Origin: Aedes albopictus
Taxonomy: Eukaryota; Arthropoda; Insecta; Diptera; Culicidae
Direction of reading: 5' to 3'
NCBI RefSeq assembly: GCF_035046485.1
Contig: NC_085138.1
Location: forward strand, 433,243,265-433,307,264
DNA length: 64,000 nt
Shown here: positions 21,461 to 31,934 of the stretch, one piece after another
Numbering within the stretch: the stretch's first letter is position 1
Layout: each line of letters starts with the position of its first letter
Made by a program: the position numbers and the translations under genes
The notes under the pieces: model-generated
Databases searched by the model: none
The model's input: only the letters and a program-made list of their open reading frames with translations
Told to the model about the DNA's origin: nothing

Positions 21461-21920
21461 CACTGAAAATATTCTACACGTTCGAGCCACATGTTTCAAA
21501 CATGAATTTTCACCACTTGGAAAACATCTGATTTTAACGTGTCAAACCAGTCATAATATTGCTTTTCGAAATCATGTGTAAAACACGTTAATCTGGCATC
21601 ATAAATGTTAATTTTCTTAGTATATCAATTGCAGGCACCCTGCTGCGGGTCCCTGTTCACCAAAAAAATGAAGTATGGTAAGGCATACTTAACGCGGGCG
21701 AGTTCGGTGATATACATTACATTATAGGCGAACCATGTCCATTATCGATTCATAAACATACTGTCAAACACGATAAAACCATGTGTAAAAGACAGTGATT
21801 TAGAACCTAAACTATTCAACATCTGATTCAAAAGAATTACACGTTAATATAGCGTGCTGTTTTAAACGATAAATTAACGTGAAAAAGAACATGGATGAGG
21901 CGTGTCGATTATTTTCAGTG
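21461..21920 (-). mobile_element. CACTGAAAATA-type MITE, copy 2
   Basis: 460 bp, opposite orientation to copies 1 and 3, TIR CACTGAAAATA. Flanked by TT on both sides (21459-21460 and 21921-21922). The body aligns with 1802-2260 throughout. Confidence 0.85.
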
Positions 21921-22038
21921 TTGTTTTGCCTGCGCCCACGCACACTCAATGCCAAACTATCGATGCTCGCTGAGCTGAGAGGAAATTACATTCACGCTAA
22001 AACCACTCAGCGCATAGAATGTGTAAGCCCTACTCATA

Positions 22039-22262
22039 AGTGCATAATTTCCAGACCACACAAAAATGTGTTACAGTTACACATTCTCAAAAACAGCTCG
22101 TACACTCGTCTAGTTGCGAAATGTCGATATTTTTTTGTTTTCCAAGGTCACTAGTAAACCTAGCTAGATTTTTTTGCGAATTTAACGATTTTGTGGACAC
22201 AGGAGCTGATTTTGTGAATGTGCAAGGGTTACACATTTTTGGTGTAGTCTGGAAATTATGCA
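22039..22262. repeat. Inverted-repeat element, arms ~65 bp
   Basis: The outer arms are GTGCATAATTTCCAGACCAC at the left and its near-complement at the right. Pairing continues through ACACATTCTCAAAAACAGCTC. The loop is about 90 bp. Probably another MITE. No duplication fixed. Confidence 0.65.
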
Positions 22263-22581
22263 CTTTAGTGCTGAGCGGCGTTAGCGTGTTCGATTTCACT
22301 GAAAAAGTCAAATAACCGGTCGAAAATTATTTTTTAGTGGATTTACATTGTTACCGACAAAGCCGGAAACAACATTATGACCCTTAATAGAAGAATTTAA
22401 GACATTATTTTTTCCATAAACAGGAGTTGTTTTTCTTGTAGTTAAAATAGTAGAGGAATATTTTCCGTGGCGTAAATTTAAATATTAAAAAAAAACGCTA
22501 TAAAAGCATACCCCCAAACTGTTATACTCATTTGTATTGGACATAATATCTTCAGTGTTGTTACACATGATAAATGACACA

Positions 22582-23599
22582 TGTAAAGTGTGGGGAGGGA
22601 GAAGTGAAAGGAAGAAGAGGAAAAGGAGAGTGTGAGGACGGGAGTGGAGAAGGAATGGAAAAGAAACCGGGAGAAAGGTATTGACCACAATCGTGAGCGG
22701 TCGCAAGTTTAGAGCTCCGGTTTTCGTATTTCGGGAAAAGTGAACGCGGAACACGTGTCCGAATGACCTCTGCAAGAGCTAGTTAAGCCCCGTAAAGGCC
22801 CGTGCGAGTGAGTGGTGACACGCACCCTATCATCATCACCCCCCCCCCCCCCCCCCCCCCTCCAACCAAAGGATTGGACCACATTTTCGTGATAAAACCT
22901 ACGACCACGCGAGGACGGAAAGTTCGGCTTACCTCGCGAGTCCAGACGAAGAATACCTCGTGGTAGGAGCTGAATCGGAGCTGGCGAGCCCTCTTGTGCT
23001 GGTGGCTGGCGAGCCCCCTAAGTTATCGTCAAGCCACACGCCCCGGGTGAGCCATAGTCTGCGTCATTGAGGTGCGAGCCTAGCAGGGTCCGGTGGGTTC
23101 GCCCCCGCTTGCTAGGCTCAATATCCGATAGGCCATGGCCCCGCTGGCGAGCATGTGGGACGTCAGTTCAACGGTAAGACGGAGCCTTATACTGGACACA
23201 CGTCAAGGAAACCCAGGGATCTCCGCTAAAACACTTCAAGAATCCCGCCGACCACCTGGAAGAACCAGCAGTAACCCACGCCGATCGGAGATAATGATCG
23301 GGCAAGTAACAACAAGCATTCTTTCTCCCTCACACACCCACACTTGCATGCAGAAAACGGCCGCAACGAACCCCCCCCCCCCCCTTTTGTATTTGTCTTT
23401 AGGATAATAAAGTATTATTAAGCTTAATTATTTGTTTTGTGCCACTTTATCGAAAGATGTCCTTGTTTGTTCTATTTCTGGTTATTCTGTTGTTTCTTTG
23501 TCAACTATCGTTGGGTAAATCGGTCGTGCAGTCCTCCTGAGCATGGCAATGGCGACCCTGAAAGAGCATAGCCATTAGGCTAGCAGGGCAATCTTTACA
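22582..23599 (+). mobile_element. Probable solo LTR of an LTR retrotransposon
   Basis: About 1.0 kb of unusually GC-rich sequence that begins TGTAAAG and ends CTTTACA, a perfect 7-bp inverted terminal word with TG...CA ends. It has a purine-rich lead, two long poly-C tracts, and an AATAAA-type signal near 23405. The left and right flanks both match the repeat copy at 26690-27190, which lacks this block. It is therefore an insertion into that repeat. No internal gag/pol is present. Only ACA is duplicated at the flanks, so the boundary is uncertain by a few bases. Confidence 0.5.
22839..22860 (+). repeat. Poly-C tract (about 22 nt)
   Basis: A homopolymer run of C in the probable LTR. A second run of about 14 C lies near 23370. 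Confidence 0.9.
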
Positions 23600-24060
23600 A
23601 CATGAATTAAGTGAAATCAGCTTAAAAACATAGTGACAGAAAAGTTATTGGAAATTTCACACTGTATCGTATTATAAATTGTATATGGTTTTCAAGTGGA
23701 TTTTACTGCAGTCTGAAGTATGCAAAATAGAAGCATGTTGTTGTCACTCATCACTAACGGACCATGCATGAGTGTCAAAATGGCAATATGTTCTGTAATT
23801 TTTGCTGATTCCTGACTAGGGTCTTCAGCTTCGATGTAACTGAGTCGAACCGAAATTTTGAATGCTTTTTGAGTAGACCAAACAAAAAAAAATTAAAACT
23901 AATGGCAACTATATTGAAAATTTACTTAAATTGGATATGATTGTGTTGTGAAAAATTTCACTTTCTTTTATTGATTTTTTTTTCATTTAGGTATGAAATA
24001 TTAAGCTATAGGGTGTAATTTTCAGTGGAATTTAAGTGAAATTTTCGCTCATAAGCATCG
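23600..24060 (+). repeat. Dispersed repeat, left member of an inverted pair
   Basis: The words AAGTTATTGGAAATTTC, TGGTTTTCAAGTGGATTTTACTGCAGT (in part) and GAATTTAAGTGAAATTTTCGC match the reverse complement of 26690-27190, about 3 kb away. Divergence is moderate. No coding potential. Confidence 0.6.
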
Positions 24061-24440
24061 AGAAAAATTCTACTCAGTCAGTGGCTGAGTTGGTCTTACT
24101 CAGAAATCAAAAAAGATTTGTTTTCTTACTTAGTTTCCGTTAAATGCGAAAAAAAATCATTGCCAATGGGTTGTCCCACTTTTAATCGAAACTGAGTAAG
24201 AAAACAAATGATTTTTCTCAATGATGGGGTTTTAATGGTTTCAATGTTCTTCCCAAGTTTTTTCTTTGCTTCAGTATGGAATAAGTGCCCATATCGCTGG
24301 CGAACCAGGACGCAGCCCCATTGTGTCTTATTCTTGCGCCGGTGTTTGTTGTTCAATTTAATTTCAGGAAGGCCCCATCCAATTGTTCACTCTTTGAGCC
24401 TAGCTCGTTTACAAATTTTTGAAGTTGTGCTGTAAGCTAT
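24061..24440 (+). repeat. Dispersed repeat with CAGTCAGTGGCTGAG word
   Basis: CTACTCAGTCAGTGGCTGAG and the nearby inverted CTTACTCAGTTT-like words recur around 40125-40340, 41735-41770 and 43734-43770. These look like ends of an older TIR element family. Confidence 0.45.
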
Positions 24441-24485
24441 ACAGTGCGACAATTAACAAAACAAACAGTAACCAATATGTTATTA

Positions 24486-24642
24486 GGGGCTGTTCATAAA
24501 CCACGTAGACCGAAATTTGACCATCTCAGACCCCCCCTCCCCCTCGTAGACTTTTTTCCATACAAAAATTTTGAAATTTGTATGGAGCGTAGACTCTGGC
24601 CAGACTCCCCCCAAAAAATCTACGTGGTTTATGAACGGCCCC
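24486..24642. mobile_element. 157-bp MITE with TTA duplication
   Basis: TIR GGGGCTGTTCATAAACCACG at the left, and the complement of GGGGCCGTTCATAAACCACG at the right. Flanked by TTA on both sides (24483-24485 and 24643-24645). A 3-bp TTA duplication fits PIF/Harbinger-type transposases. It contains a run of C (CCCCCCCTCCCC) and an internal inverted ATTTTGAAATTTGTATGGA pair. Confidence 0.8.
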
Positions 24643-24920
24643 TTACCTGCTGCTTCTTTCGGACTTATGGCTATAGTATCCACTTCGTACGTAGGACAAG
24701 TAAATGATTCTGTTTCAAAATGACTCAACAATGCGTAAACAAACACGTTTCTGTCTGTCGACTGACACTGAGAGGAAATTACATTTCAATTTCACTGGAA
24801 AAAGTCGAAAATGATTTTTTTCAGTGAATTCAGGAATATTGGGGATGAAGCAATCCCAGTTTTTTTTTTGGTAGAATGTGAATTGTAATCCGTTATATAC
24901 CAAATGAAAAGAAAGTGATC

Positions 24921-25235
24921 TTAGTCCATTTGGCGAGAATTTAGTTCACCATGAAGTGTACTGTAGGAAGAGAAACATCAATCCATCCATAGTGAAAGAA
25001 AACGTAACGAAAGAAAACTACATGTTTAAGTCTGACTGACCAAAGACCAAATGTAGGGGATTGATCCCAGTCCATTTGGCAATCCAGTCTACCATGAGAA
25101 GAAGGAAGTAAAACTTCAGTCCATCTGTGGTAAAGGGATATGCAAAGGAAACTATACGCTTCAGTCTGCGAAAAAGAAGACCAGATGAAGGAGATCGGTC
25201 TCAGTCCATTTAGCAATCCCGTCTATCATGAGATG
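24921..25235 (+). repeat. Three tandem ~140-bp units
   Basis: The word CAGTCCATTTGGC (or ...TAGC) followed by TAGTTCACCATGA/AGTCTACCATGAG occurs at about 24923, 25069 and 25202. Spacings are about 146 and 133 bp. Diverged minisatellite, no coding frame. Confidence 0.7.
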
Positions 25236-25805
25236 AAAGAAGAGAAAACAGACGTCACACTCTGATCGCTTCCCATCGATCACCTTTTTAACGGTTGATT
25301 CAAATATTCAGCAATTGGTCGATTGACCACTCGCGGCGCTGGCATCGGTTTTGCTCCTGTTTGACGTTTGCTCACTACCGCCACCTAGTGGTGACCCGGC
25401 CAAATACAGTTTTTTAGCATTGAGCGATTACGTTTTCGTGAGTATGTTTTTTAATAAAATTTGTACTTGTGTGTTGTTACGTACACAAGTGTTAAGAGCC
25501 CCACACAATGCATACGTTTGCGCGTGCGTGACAGTAGTTTGACACATTTCCCATGAGAAAACTGTAAAAAAACGCAAACCTCGACGGAATGGACGCTATG
25601 TGTTCCAGACTTTACGTCTGGTTCTCTGTGGTAGGAAGAATATTATCTTCGGTCCATCAAATTTCGTGTTCAACAAATATTTGGAATTTATACGCGAATA
25701 CATAAATAACAGTTTTATAATTCTCATATCAGAACAAAATAACCAAATTATAGATTGTAGGCCACAGCTGCTTGAATTGGTATTGTATGTGAATTGGTAT
25801 AGGCA
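25236..25805. other. Unassigned segment
   Basis: No supported gene. It contains a short hairpin ACCGCCACCTAGTGGTG (about 25378), a motif reminiscent of the units inside the 2-kb foldback element. Confidence 0.35.
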
Positions 25806-26040
25806 AATCTGACGGAAGCTAACGATTTCTTCACATCTGGTGGCAGGAATGAGAACCCTACGAAAAACGTGACTCCGCCAAAAAGTGCCATGGCGCAGCA
25901 TATAGGCAAAGTACATTTTTTTTTACTTTTTTTTGGATCGAATTCCGCATCGTAGAGAAATAAACGATCACTTTTTGGAAAGAAAATTTAATTCTCTTTC
26001 AGGTGCGCTTAGATCCGGTAGGTACTTACGAACAATTTAT
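25806..26040 (-). repeat. Dispersed 235-bp repeat, copy 1
   Basis: Reverse complement of 37367-37612: TCTGACGGAAGCTAACGAT, ACGTGACTCCGCCAAAAAGTG, TAATTCTCTTTCAGGTGCGC and GATCCGGTAGGTACTTA are shared. Family unknown. Confidence 0.65.
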
Positions 26041-26689
26041 GTGATAAATTGCCTTCGGCGGGCGATCTTTCGGATTTTTTGTTAAATAGCTGGCCAATCC
26101 GGTATCTGTCGGCGTGGGCATCAAGAATGATGATAATGGAAGCCATTGCAAATGGAAAATAGCAACTACTAGAGCAAAAAAATGAATAAAGTTTGGCGAC
26201 AAAAAATTGACCTTTTTTTGTAAACAAACGATTTTCTCCTTATCTTACCAAACGCCTCTACAATTGGGGGTAATCTGAATTAGCCTATTGCTGATAGGCT
26301 TTGTTTGATTTTTATGAGGGGTTTATTACAGCAATAATTAAAACTCAGTTTTATGACTACTTTAATGAAAACCATTGATTAAATGTTTTATGGTATACTT
26401 AAAGATATCAATAAAGCCAGATTTTAAGTAATCAAAACTCTCCGATATGTAATCCATCTGGCATCCATTATTACCACAATAAAACTGTTCAAACTCTCAA
26501 CAGATGGCGATCCGCTCGATTAGTAACGACATCTGTTCGTGGAAAAGCAGAAACCATGACACTTCTAGTTTTAATGCGGTCATCATAAAAGTAAACTTGC
26601 TTTCGTTTTATTTTCGCTAATTATGGTCATCGCCATATTGAAGAATTAGATAACGTGAATGAAGAACAGTAAACACTGAGCGAAAAATT
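26041..26689. other. AT-rich segment, unassigned
   Basis: No gene or repeat recognised. Confidence 0.35.
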
Positions 26690-27190
26690 CACTTAAATTC
26701 TACTGGAAACCTAAAGTAGATTTTTTCCATCTAACTTAACATTTGAAACTTAAATGATTAGTAAGTGAAAATATTCTACTGAAAAAAACCAATAAAATTT
26801 AAGTGAAATTTTTCACTGCCAAATCTTATAAATTTAAAATATTTTTTTTTGTATTATTTCACTAGTTTTTGCTCTTATTATTTTATATAAAGGTAAATTC
26901 AAAAATTTGGTTTATCTCCGTGCCATCGGAGACCACTAAATGGCTCCCTTGATAAAGAGGAAACATCTGAATTCACAGAACATATTGCCATCATCACACT
27001 CATGCATGGTTCGTTAGTGATGGCTGACAGCTACATGCTTCTATTTTGTATACTTTTGACTGCAGTAAAATCCACTTGAAAACCATATACAATTTATAAT
27101 ATGATACAGTGCGAAATTTCCAATAACTTTCCATTGGAGATTCACTACACTTTCAAGCGGGTTTCACTTAACTCATGTGAACTCACTGAA
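26690..27190 (-). repeat. Dispersed repeat, right member of an inverted pair
   Basis: Reverse complement of 23600-24060. Its end near 27175-27185 reads through without the GC-rich block found at 22582-23599, so it serves as the empty site for that insertion. Confidence 0.6.
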
Positions 27191-28409
27191 AAATTGTTTT
27201 TTGAACGGTTACTTGACTTTTTCCAGTGAAATCAAAATGAAATTTCCTCTCAGTGAATTTTGCTCAAATTTGCAATGAACTGATTGCTGGTCGTCATTTC
27301 TATATCATGCCCACATAAATTACCTCACTCAGATGAGTTTTCTTGTATTCCATATAATTTTACTAAATGAACAAATTGCTTCATTTTATTTCAAGACGAT
27401 ATTATTCATCAGTTTCGAAGCGCATTAATTTTATGTTTCTGTTACCCCAATATTCACGGTAAAATTGAATGCGCATAAGCCTCAACACAATAAATCAAGA
27501 GGTTTTGTTGTATAAATCAGTTTTATTGCAAGTGTTATAAAATTGTTCATGAAGATCTTTTATAGAGCCGAATAAAACTTAAAATGTTACTTGGGTATGG
27601 AAGTAAAAAGCCAAGTATGTATTGATAAGGTTTTGAATATAATTTTGAATAATGTCATGTAGATTTCCAACAGCATTTAGATTGACATTGACAACTACCC
27701 AAGTAGGATGGTTTACATAGTTTGTAGATGGTCGATCAAACTAAATTTCCATTTGTTGCAGTAGACGCCAACATTGGATTTCCAGGACAACTCTCTACTC
27801 TTGGGAGAATCATTAGGGGTACTCACTAAACAGATTAAATTACTGCGTAAGCCATGATTTTCTGTAAGTGAATCCCCCTATTAATCTTTTCCAGGATTTA
27901 CCGAACAGCAATGTACGGAAACGAGAAAACTAAACTTCAACGACCTACAATTGTACCACCAAGAAGTTGTGATACTTTATTTAAACAAGTGTTAATGTAT
28001 CGATGCTATGTATTTCACAAACAGAAGATTTTTAGGAGTCATTTGAAACTTAAACTTAAATGACTTAGGTCTAGAACATTGTTTAAATTTTAATAAAAAT
28101 AGGGAAAGATGTAGGCTGTGCTTAGGATGAACAAACAATGAACACCACTTCTGTATCAGACCTCAAACTACAAGCAGTGTTATCTACAATTCTTTATTAG
28201 ACCAACGAACCTAACCTCAAAATGACTGACAATTCTTCTCAGGTCATTTTGACAGATGTAACATGAGTATGAAAAGGACGACAACAAGATCGATAAAATA
28301 GAATATATGATCCGTCTTTTTCGTGAATGTGTGTGATCTGTCAAAATGACTTGGGAAGTGTCAAACATTTTCATGGCTAGCTTAATGGTGTAATGAAGAA
28401 TACACCAAC
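27191..28409. other. AT-rich segment without recognised gene
   Basis: No coding frame above background and no repeat partner seen. The word TGTCAAAATGACT occurs in both orientations between 28215 and 28350. Confidence 0.4.
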
Positions 28410-29135
28410 TACATCACTCCTGTTTCAAGAAGACGGTGGAAACCAAGGCGTTCTGTATAGCGGAAACCTTGGTTGAGCGTTGCTGGCAAGAAACGTGACA
28501 AATCTCAAATTCCAGTTTCACGCCTGAACTATCTGCGCCAGAGAGCGATACCCCGGTACCGGATCGAATCGCATTGACGCGCGTCGTCGGTTTTGCTGGA
28601 GCTGCGGAGGAACCACTCGCCACTCGGTGGTGAGCAATCAACCGAGGACGTTCAATTAAAAACTCACAGCTGGAAGTGCTGAAAGCAAACAGCGAAAGAA
28701 CACTCTTTTTTCTTCTTGCGGCGCGGCGGAGGGAGCCAGCCAGTGCCAGATCCCGTAAACACTTGCCGCGGTTTGATTGCGGAGCTGGAGAATGTGTATG
28801 ATTTATATTTCCGCGTGTCCGCGTGGAAAAGAGTGCGAACGCGAACGCTCGATGAACCTGTTGAGTGGCCAGAGCAGCACCTGGCCCGTATCCGATCGGA
28901 ACCTTAGAGGCGACGCCGACTTTCCTGGATGATTGCTCTTGAAGTCGTCTGAGTCGGTGGCAATGTTTGGGCATTGCACTATGGACTTATCCACCGATGA
29001 ACTGAATTCATCGCGGTCCGAGAATTTTGACACTAGAGCGGGGTCTGTTCCAATCAGAATCGTCCAATTCACGGGACGGAACGGTTTGAACAATAGACCA
29101 AAAAGTCAGGCTTTGAGATTCCTGGCGAAATTCTA
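28410..29135. other. GC-rich segment preceding the decayed reverse transcriptase
   Basis: It has higher GC than its surroundings and a hairpin pair AAACCAAGG/CCTTGGTT near 28440-28475. A 186-codon open frame runs on the minus strand (28414-28974) and a shorter one on the plus strand (28933-29136). Neither shows a known domain. Because it directly precedes the non-LTR reverse transcriptase remnant, it may be that element's 5' region. The minus frame is more likely antisense chance. Confidence 0.3.
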
Positions 29136-29385
29136 GAAGTTAATCCTTAAGTCCTGGCCAGGGATGCAAAATTGCAAGAGCGACAAGTTGGATTGCGGAA
29201 ACTATCGCGCGATCACACTACTGAACGCTGCCTACAAGATGCTCTCTCAATTTCAAATGCCGCCGTCTATCACCGATTGCAATATTAGGATGGATCATGG
29301 GTGAACGCGCTACAACGGACCAGATGTTCGCCATCCGCTAAGTGTTGCGGAAATGCCGCGAATACAACGTGCCCACACATCATTT

Positions 29386-29461
29386 CTCTGATACTTTTTC
29401 AAAACGACGTATAATACACACAAATCCTATGTTGATACGTCGTTTTGAAAAAGTATCCGAG
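29386..29461. mobile_element. 76-bp micro-MITE, copy 2, inside the reverse transcriptase
   Basis: The same TIR (CTCTGATACTTTTTC... and its complement) and length as 16117-16192. It is flanked by ATTT on both sides (29382-29385 and 29462-29465). Leaving out the element and one ATTT makes the reading frame continuous from CAT-CAT into FIDFKSAYD, which proves insertion with a 4-bp duplication. Confidence 0.85.
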
Positions 29462-29645
29462 ATTTGTTCATCGATTTTAAATCGGCTTATGATACATACA
29501 ATCGATCGAGACCAACTATGGCAGATTATGCACGAATACGGATTCCCGGATAAACTGATACGATTGATCAAGACCTTGATTAAAACGACCATGGATCGAG
29601 TGATGTGCGTAGTTCGAGTATCAGGTACACTGTCGAGTCCCTTCG

Positions 29646-29746
29646 AATCTCGAAGAGAATTACGGCAAGGTGATGGTCCTTCGTGCTTGCTGTTTAACAT
29701 TGCCTAAGAAGGTGTAATAAGGAGAGCGGAAATAAACACGAGTGGA
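29646..29746 (+). repeat. 101-bp direct repeat, left copy
   Basis: Part of the reverse transcriptase coding sequence (RRELRQGDGPSCLLFNIA and beyond). By eye it is identical to 30649-30749. The two copies bracket the first satellite array. Confidence 0.9.
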
Positions 29747-29859
29747 CCGATTTCAACGAAACCCGTTCAGCTGCTTGGTTTCGCTGATGCTATTGATACA
29801 TATTATATTCTTGAAATAATTAAAATAAATCCTCAGATAAACCTGGAGAAGTTTTTGGG

Positions 29860-30648
29860 TACATCTCTGAAAACATGATTGAAGGATTTCTAAAATTTCT
29901 GAAGGAATTTCTGAATTGATTTTTGAAGGGAGCCTGAGAAGAATTTCTGAAGAAATAATTTGAGCAATTCCCGAAGCAACCCCTGGAAGACTTCCTGGAT
30001 AAATTCCTGGAGAAATTCCTACATGAATGCCTGGAGGAAGCCCTATAGAATCCCTGGAGGAATTCCCGGAGAAATTCCCAGAGGAATCCCTGGGAGAATT
30101 GCTGAAAATATACCTGGAGGAATTCCTGTATAAATTATGACACGAATACCTAGAGAAATATCTGAAGAGATCTCATGAGGAAATCCTAGAAGAAATTCTA
30201 GATAAATTTCTTGGAGGAAGTTCTGGAGAAATTCCTGGAGGAATTCTGGGAGGAATCCCTAGAAAAAAAAATCAGAATAAATCTCTTGAGGAATTCCTAG
30301 GGGAGATCTTAGAGGAATTTGAATAAATACTTAGGGGAGCTCTTGGAGAAATCCCTGAAGGAATTCCAGGAGGAATCCCTGACGCAATTCCTGAGAAAAT
30401 CTCTAGAGAGAATCCTGGAGAAATGCCTGGAGGAACTTCTTAACAAATTCCAGACGTAATTCCTGGAAGAATTATTGGATGAGACCCAACAGGAAATCCT
30501 GAAGAAATCCCTGGAGAAATTTCTTGGATGAATTCTTGGAGCAATCCCTGGAAAAATTGCTGCAGAAATCTCCAGAGGAATTCTGGGAGGAATTGCTGGA
30601 GAAATTTCTGAAAAAATCCCTCGAGAAATTCAATCTCTCGAGAAATTC
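29860..30648 (+). repeat. 12-bp satellite array, block 1
   Basis: Degenerate repeats of CCTGGAGGAATT with a 12-bp period that is mostly kept. Because 12 is a multiple of three, long open frames coding four-residue repeats (PGGI, LEEF or WRNS in the three frames) appear by construction. The core GGAATTCC is self-complementary, so both strands do this. Confidence 0.85.
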
Positions 30649-30749
30649 AATCTCGAAGAGAATTACGGCAAGGTGATGGTCCTTCGTGCTTGCTGTTTAA
30701 CATTGCCTAAGAAGGTGTAATAAGGAGAGCGGAAATAAACACGAGTGGA
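30649..30749 (+). repeat. 101-bp direct repeat, right copy
   Basis: A second copy of reverse transcriptase sequence 29646-29746. It is joined to the satellite on its left (AATTCAATCTCGAAGAG) and to unrelated AT-rich DNA on its right. Confidence 0.9.
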
Positions 30750-30955
30750 ACTGTTTTACTTTAATTGTTTTCGGAACACGGTTTTGAAATCAACACGTGT
30801 ATTTGAAAATGTTTGATCGTTGATAGCAATTTGTGACTTTTGGTTTGTTTTTTTTTCAGCATAGAAACTGAAGAATTTTTAGATTGCTAAAAAGTTTTGC
30901 AGAAAATTTTTGGGATATTGGAAATATTGTACAGATTATTACAACTTTTCTGGAA

Positions 30956-31605
30956 ACTTTGTTTTAATTCCTCCGATTTTCCCTGGACTCAAGAATTATG
31001 TCGAATATTCCTCCTGGATTCTACAAGGATTCCTCCAAAAATTTTGCTATAATTTCTCCTGAACTTCCTCCTACAGGACTTTCACCAGAAATTTTTTCTA
31101 TATTTTTTTTTCTAAAATTCGTCTATTTATTTCTCTAAGGATTCCGTCAAAAACTCCTTTTGTGTTTATTAAATGAATTTGTCATAAATTTCTCCCACAA
31201 ATTCGTTTACAGATTTCGTCATAAACTTTTCCTTAAATTTCATCAAAAGTATTCCAGTAATTTCTCCGAGAGTTTGTCGACGAAATCTTTCATGGATTTT
31301 TAAAGACTCCTCTAGAAATTTCTCCAGAATCCTGCATAAAATCCCTTCAAAGATTTCTCCAGAATTTCCTGTGATCATTAATCCTGAAGTTTATCTTAAG
31401 ATTTCTCTGAAAATTTCTTTGAGGGTTTCACCAGAAGTTTTTCCAAATGATTCTCCAGGAGTTTTTCAAATTGCTCAGAGAATTACCTTCGGAATTTCTA
31501 TGAAAATTGCGCCAGACTTCTCCAGGGATTTATCGAATGGTTCCTCCAGAACTTCCGAGTGCTTATCCGAAAATTATTTAAGGAATTCTTTAAAGGAGTA
31601 GTTCA
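30956..31605 (-). repeat. 12-bp satellite array, block 2, inverted and worn
   Basis: The complementary form of the same satellite (CCTCCAGAATTTCTCC, TTTCTCCAGAATTTCC). Much more degenerate than block 3. Confidence 0.65.
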
Positions 31606-31934
31606 GAAATTTCCTTCTGATGGAAGGAACAACACAAAGGGACAGGTTGAAATCGTCGAATTGTTGATGTGATTTCAAAATTTGTTACTGTTGTAATATT
31701 GTTGATAAGTTGATCAATAGTACAACAATAACTAAACATGTACTTCAACAAAACATGTTATTTAAATGTAATTTAGTTAATGTATAATAATAGCTTGATT
31801 ATGACAAAATGAGATTGTCCAACAAAATTTGTTATGGAAAAGGTATGCCTTGATGATTTAATAATAACAAAACAAGATATAAAAACAGGTTATGTGATTT
31901 CGTAGTTATTAACTTGATATTCTTCTCTGCTCGG
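31606..31934. other. AT-rich spacer between satellite blocks
   Basis: No gene. It interrupts the satellite between two inverted blocks. Confidence 0.4.

Larger units (their letters stand above)
29160..29815 (+). pseudogene. Decayed non-LTR reverse transcriptase core
   Basis: Recognisable reverse transcriptase pieces in order: DCGNYRAITLLNAAYKMLS, KCREYNVPTHH, FIDFKSAYD (palm motif A region), EYGFPDKLIRLIKT, ELRQGDGPSCLLFNIA, and QLLGFADAID. The last is the catalytic motif, with FADD changed to FADA. Stops and frame breaks occur, including a stop right after FNIA. A 76-bp micro-MITE splits the frame just before FIDFKSAYD. The C-terminal part of what is probably the same element is at 34440-34815, beyond 4.6 kb of satellite. 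The clade (I, Loner/Outcast or RTE-like) is not settled. Confidence 0.8.

Noticed and set aside
28414..28974. 186-codon minus-strand frame
   Set aside because: No domain, low-complexity Arg/Ser/Ala composition, and it overlaps what is probably the 5' part of a plus-strand retroelement.
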